From: an uncultured Collinsella sp.
GTDB lineage: Bacteria; Actinomycetota; Coriobacteriia; Coriobacteriales; Coriobacteriaceae
Direction of reading: 5' to 3'
Assembly (NCBI GenBank): GCA_900545605.1
Contig: UQZL01000044.1
Location: forward strand, 1-15,530
DNA: 15,530 bases
Below, piece by piece: positions 13,115 to 15,530 of the stretch (its first letter is position 1; the number at the start of each line of letters is the position of its first letter). The notes beneath the pieces were generated by a model. That model did not search any database. It saw only the letters and a list, made by a program, of their open reading frames with translations, and was not told where the DNA came from. The position numbers and the translations under genes are program-made.

Positions 13115-14752
13115 ATGCAACATATCGATCGGATTATCCGCTCCAAGAACGTTTTTACCGCCCAAGACGGCATCGATACCGCCCGCGAGCTGGCGATTGC
13201 CATTGCGGGCGATCGCATCGTCGCGGTCGGCGCACCCGATGACGTGGTTGCCGCCGCCCCTGCCGCCACGCCGGTGGTCGATTACGGCGAACAATTTATC
13301 TGCCCCGGTTTCCATGATGCGCACCTGCACTTCTTCCATACCTCGGTCGGTTCCTCGCCGTACATGCTCATGGATATGGGCACGTCAGAGGCGGCACTGG
13401 TGCAGCATGCGCTCGAGTTTTCCCAAGGCTTGCCCGATGACGCCTGGGTCGTGACCCAGGGCTGGCGCGATTACCGCTGGGATCCGCCCGAGCACCCTAC
13501 CAAGGCTTCCCTCGACGCCGCCTTCCCCGATCGCCCCTGTGTTATGTATTCGGGCGATGGGCATACCCTGTGGCTCAACAGCCGCGCACTCGAAGCCCTC
13601 GGCGTGACGCGCGACAGCGAGCCTCCGGCGGGTGGCAGCTACGACAAGGATGCAAATGGCGAACTCACAGGTATCGCTCACGAGGCTGCGGCCATGCGGC
13701 TGCTGCCGCGCTGTCTTGAGTGGCTGGGCGAGGACCGCATCGCGAGCGCTTACGCCGTCCAGATGAAGCGTATGGCCGAGCAAGGCATCACCTCGATCTG
13801 CGATATGTCGCTCATGCCCATGCCGGGCTGTGACTTTATTCGCGACGATGTTTACGACAAGCTGCAGGCCGCCGGCAAGCTGGGCATCCGCGCCCATCTG
13901 TTTCCCACGCTGCTGGATGACCAATCGCGCTTGGAAGAACTCCAGACCCGCTACGCGAACAACGCGCTGCTCTCGGCGCCAGGCTTTAAACAGTTCTTCG
14001 ACGGCGTGTCGAGCGAGCATACCGCATACCTCACTGAGCCCTATACCAACCCGCGCTTCCCGGGCGACCAGGGTCGCCTGACGGTTCCTGTCGAGCGCAT
14101 GCGCAAGTTGGTTCTGGCGGCAGCCGAGCGTGGCCACACCGTGCGCATCCACGTTATCGGCGACGGTGCCATCCATGCCGCACTTGATATCTTTGAGGAG
14201 GCGGCAGAGCTCTACGGCTTGCCCCAGCACGGTCATAACACACTCGAGCATCTGGAGAATTTGCTGCCTCAGGACATCGATCGTCTGCGCAAACTCAACG
14301 TCATTGCCTCGAGCCAGCCTTGCCACATCACGCTCGACCCGGGTGGCCCGGAGCGCGACCTGGGCCTGGAACGCAGCCGCATCATGTGGCCGTTTGCGAC
14401 CTATAAGCAGCGCGGCATCCGCCAAGCTTTCGGTACCGATAGCCCCATCACAGCCGTTACCAGCATGAACGTGCTCTACACGGCCATCACGCGCCAAGAC
14501 CCCCGCAGCCACTGGCCCGAGGGCGGCTGGCTCCCCAGCGAGCGCATCGACGCGGCTACAGCTCTGCGCAACTACACCCTGGGCAGCGCCTACGCAGCAG
14601 GTGACGAGCAAAACCTCGGCAGCCTAGAGCCCGGCAAATACGCCGACCTGGTAGTCCTGGACCAAAACCCGCTCACCATCGACCCCCAAGAGCTGCAAGC
14701 CACCAAAGTTCAGGCAACCTATCTGGCAGGTAACTTGATTTACGAGCGCTAA
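13115..14752 (+). CDS. YtcJ-like amidohydrolase (Amidohydro_3 family)
   Basis: This 545-residue metal-dependent hydrolase is the typical length for YtcJ-like proteins. It has the N-terminal sandwich segment, then PGFHDAHLHF with the metal-binding H70 and H72 pair. Later motifs include GDGHTLWLNSRAL, RIHVIGDGAIHAALDIFE (a metal histidine region), TLEHLENLLPQDIDR, FGTDSPITAVTSMNVLY (catalytic aspartate) and the closing GSLEPGKYADLVVLDQNP, where the strand returns to the sandwich. Substrates of such enzymes vary (N-acyl amino acids, cyclic amides, imides) and cannot be read off here. ATG 13115 is chosen, with GGGGA at 13105-13109; in-frame ATG 13103 and GTG 13082 are possible and would add 4 or 11 residues. 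It ends at a strong terminator. Confidence 0.92.
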   Translation: MQHIDRIIRSKNVFTAQDGIDTARELAIAIAGDRIVAVGAPDDVVAAAPAATPVVDYGEQFICPGFHDAHLHFFHTSVGSSPYMLMDMGTSEAALVQHALEFSQGLPDDAWVVTQGWRDYRWDPPEHPTKASLDAAFPDRPCVMYSGDGHTLWLNSRALEALGVTRDSEPPAGGSYDKDANGELTGIAHEAAAMRLLPRCLEWLGEDRIASAYAVQMKRMAEQGITSICDMSLMPMPGCDFIRDDVYDKLQAAGKLGIRAHLFPTLLDDQSRLEELQTRYANNALLSAPGFKQFFDGVSSEHTAYLTEPYTNPRFPGDQGRLTVPVERMRKLVLAAAERGHTVRIHVIGDGAIHAALDIFEEAAELYGLPQHGHNTLEHLENLLPQDIDRLRKLNVIASSQPCHITLDPGGPERDLGLERSRIMWPFATYKQRGIRQAFGTDSPITAVTSMNVLYTAITRQDPRSHWPEGGWLPSERIDAATALRNYTLGSAYAAGDEQNLGSLEPGKYADLVVLDQNPLTIDPQELQATKVQATYLAGNLIYER

Positions 14753-14771
14753 TTAATCATGCCGTATCGTT

Positions 14772-14823
14772 AAACGCGGCTCGGGCAGCCTATTTTGGGA
14801 TGGCGCTCGAGCCGCGTTTGTTT
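14772..14823 (+). terminator. Intrinsic terminator of the YtcJ-like gene
   Basis: AAACGCGGCTCG (14772-14783) pairs perfectly over 12 bp with CGAGCCGCGTTT (14808-14819). The 24-nt loop can fold further, and TTTG TTTG follows. It begins 19 nt after the stop codon. Confidence 0.87.
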
Positions 14824-15009
14824 GCCGATGGGGGTTCGTTAGGAGCGTCCCCGCTCTGCTGGATTTGGGCGCAGGGTGGAGGCACGGCTGCCCCGTGAGT
14901 TCAATTGGGACATCAGCAATGCTGTCTCTTGGTGTTTCGCATACTTTCCATTGCAGATTGCATAAAAAGGATGGGATGTTCTTTCTGGCCCTTATGTACC
15001 CCCGCCTGG

Positions 15010-15036
15010 ACCGTGCAAAAAACGGAGTATTCAGCA
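15010..15036 (+). repeat. Imperfect 27-nt inverted repeat, left arm
   Basis: The sequence ACCGTGCA, then a 6-nt core AAAAAC, then GGAGTATTCAGCA is found inverted at 15223-15249. Twenty-one of 27 positions agree, and all six differences lie in the core. Confidence 0.7.
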
Positions 15037-15222
15037 ACGCAAGCCCCGCCGGCGCCGCTGCAGTCGGGTAACGTTGTGGAGATTGACGTCATTTCGGGCT
15101 CCGGTGCGACGCGAGGCATGCCTTTTTGTCCTGACGGGGCCTGCCTGCCGACCCAAGTCGCCTGTCGAAGGCGTCTTTGGGACCAATAAGGAATGTCCAG
15201 TGCGTATGCAGCCGTCCTGGTC

Positions 15223-15249
15223 TGCTGAATACTCCCAAAAATGCACGGT
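15223..15249 (-). repeat. Imperfect 27-nt inverted repeat, right arm
   Basis: Read on the minus strand this is ACCGTGCA, a 6-nt core TTTTTG, then GGAGTATTCAGCA, matching 15010-15036 outside the core. Beyond the repeat, similarity fades, although a GGGGG run lies at a similar distance from both copies. Confidence 0.7.
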
Positions 15250-15320
15250 GCTCCCTGGGGGACCCGTGCGCGCGGCGAAAACTATGCCCATGTCGCTATC
15301 CGCATCGCCATTTTGCTGCA

Positions 15321-15350
15321 CTGACTTTTCTGAATGCCGGGCCCGATAAC
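15321..15350 (+). promoter_or_regulatory. Candidate promoter for the structured RNA at the right end
   Basis: CTGACT (15321-15326) and GATAAC (15345-15350) are 18 nt apart. Each matches the -35 or -10 consensus at 4 of 6 positions. A transcript would start near 15357 and end at the terminator at 15491-15517, about 160 nt in all. Confidence 0.3.
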
Positions 15351-15356
15351 GTTGGC

Positions 15357-15517
15357 TCAGCTCCCGTGTGGCTCCGGAGGGGCGGGGCATAAGGTTTATC
15401 GCGAGTTCCGCACGAGCCGAAGGCCACTTAATGTGGCCTTCGTGCGAGCAGGACTGCCCGAGCAGGAAACCTTATGCCCCATTACAGTTTGAGTCGTCCG
15501 AAAGGGCGGCTCTTTTC
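15357..15517 (+). ncRNA. Candidate structured RNA (closing stem, two inner hairpins, terminator)
   Basis: A perfect 14-bp stem closes the structure: GGGGCATAAGGTTT (15384-15397) with AAACCTTATGCCCC (15467-15480). Inside is a long hairpin in which CGCACGA (15409-15415) pairs with TCGTGCG (15440-15446) and AGGCCAC (15421-15427) pairs with GTGGCCT (15433-15439), with a 5-nt bulge and a TTAAT loop. A small hairpin CTGC-CCGA-GCAG (15454-15465) follows. Eight-base GAGCAGGA occurs twice (15446-15453 and 15460-15467). Eleven nt after the closing stem comes a terminator. This layout fits a non-coding RNA, or a riboswitch if a gene follows beyond the window. I do not recognise a named class. The 14-bp arms could instead be ends of a small mobile element, but no target duplication is seen. 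The 5' end is a guess from the promoter candidate. Confidence 0.5.
15491..15517 (+). terminator. Intrinsic terminator with GAAA tetraloop
   Basis: GAGTCGTCC (15491-15499) pairs with GGGCGGCTC (15504-15512) over 9 positions including two G-T pairs. It has a GAAA tetraloop and TTTT at 15513-15516. It ends the candidate structured RNA, or would act as the switch element if this is a riboswitch. Confidence 0.85.
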
Positions 15518-15530
15518 CGTTGCATGGTTA

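Larger units (their letters stand above)
14826..15344. other. Long intergenic region without a credible gene
   Basis: No open frame here has a ribosome site together with a recognisable protein. Several frames of 68-119 codons exist but look like shadows in GC-rich DNA. Contents that can be seen: a small hairpin GAGCG/CGCTC (14843-14856), an imperfect 27-nt inverted repeat pair (15010-15036 and 15223-15249), and a hairpin built from CCCAA/TTGGG and CGCCT/AGGCG (15152-15181). The region may hold a non-coding RNA or the remains of an inserted element. Confidence 0.6.

Noticed and set aside
12947..13339. N-terminal extension of the M20D protein to a start at 13339
   Set aside because: The extension crosses the divergent gap and runs antisense to the start of the YtcJ-like gene. 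ATG 12946 has AAGGAG and gives a normal M20D N terminus.
11504..14752. A plus-strand open frame of 1082 codons covering both hydrolase genes
   Set aside because: Its first half is the complement of the M20D gene, whose motifs are clear on the minus strand. Only the part from about 13115 is a real protein with family motifs and a ribosome site.
15010..15249. An invertible promoter (inverton) flanked by the 27-nt inverted repeat
   Set aside because: Site-specific inversion needs identical crossover cores, but here the six central bases differ completely. No recombinase gene is nearby. It is kept only as an open question for long-read checking.
15074..15390. Short open frames on both strands in the right-hand gap, including peptides containing AEYS and CTV on opposite strands
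   Set aside because: The peptide likeness comes directly from the inverted DNA repeat at 15010-15036 and 15223-15249. No ribosome site or protein family supports them.
15384..15480. A small insertion element with 14-bp terminal inverted repeats
   Set aside because: No target-site duplication flanks the arms, and the internal hairpins plus the adjacent terminator fit an RNA better. Not fully excluded.
1..15530. CRISPR arrays, tRNA or rRNA genes, prophage or transposase genes
   Set aside because: No regularly spaced direct repeats, no tRNA cloverleaf or rRNA core sequences, and no integrase or transposase motifs were seen.

Overview
The window is high-GC DNA with dense, short-spaced genes, strong AGGAGG-type ribosome sites, several GTG starts and GC-rich stem-loop/T-run terminators. 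The proteins (AmaP/DUF2273/Asp23 cluster, YebC, YitT, Lgt, paired zinc-ribbon membrane proteins, DUF2752) suggest a Gram-positive actinobacterium of the class Coriobacteriia. A Collinsella-like gut organism is my best guess, inferred from protein content and base composition only.

Layout. 1-377: the 3' half of a type III pantothenate kinase gene. 460-984: a dCMP deaminase. 1156-1434: a small NifU-type Fe-S scaffold. 1544-2365: prolipoprotein diacylglyceryl transferase (lgt). 2510-4693: a large polytopic membrane protein, probably DUF6020. 4859-5665: YebC. 5831-7270: a compact amaP-DUF2273-asp23 envelope-stress operon between two good terminators. 7478-8500: a YitT-type membrane protein. 8652-11376: two membrane proteins that share an N-terminal four-cysteine zinc ribbon and a Pro/Gln/Ala-rich linker, followed by a DUF2752 protein. 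11483-12946 (minus strand): an M20D-type amidohydrolase with a C-terminal extension. 13115-14752: a divergent YtcJ-like amidohydrolase. 14753-15530: no credible protein gene.

How the genes work together. Most are single-gene or two-to-three-gene units. amaP and DUF2273 overlap by 8 nt, with asp23 close behind, and form one envelope-stress module. Lgt and several membrane proteins also concern the envelope. The two zinc-ribbon proteins look like members of one family, although a strong terminator separates them. The DUF4234-type member is tightly linked to the DUF2752 gene. The two hydrolases share a divergent intergenic region and may act on related amide or peptide substrates, but nothing here fixes a substrate.

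Non-coding content. A 44-nt stem-loop element occurs twice in opposite orientation (2446-2489 and 7269-7312, 42/44 identical). A third hairpin (4694-4728) carries a related GGGTCAGGTT loop core, so these resemble dispersed REP-like elements. The right end (about 15345-15518) holds a possible promoter, a 14-bp closing stem around an internal long hairpin, and a GAAA-loop terminator. It is a good candidate for a structured non-coding RNA or riboswitch. Upstream of it lies a 27-nt imperfect inverted repeat pair (15010-15036 and 15223-15249) whose mismatches all fall in one 6-nt core.
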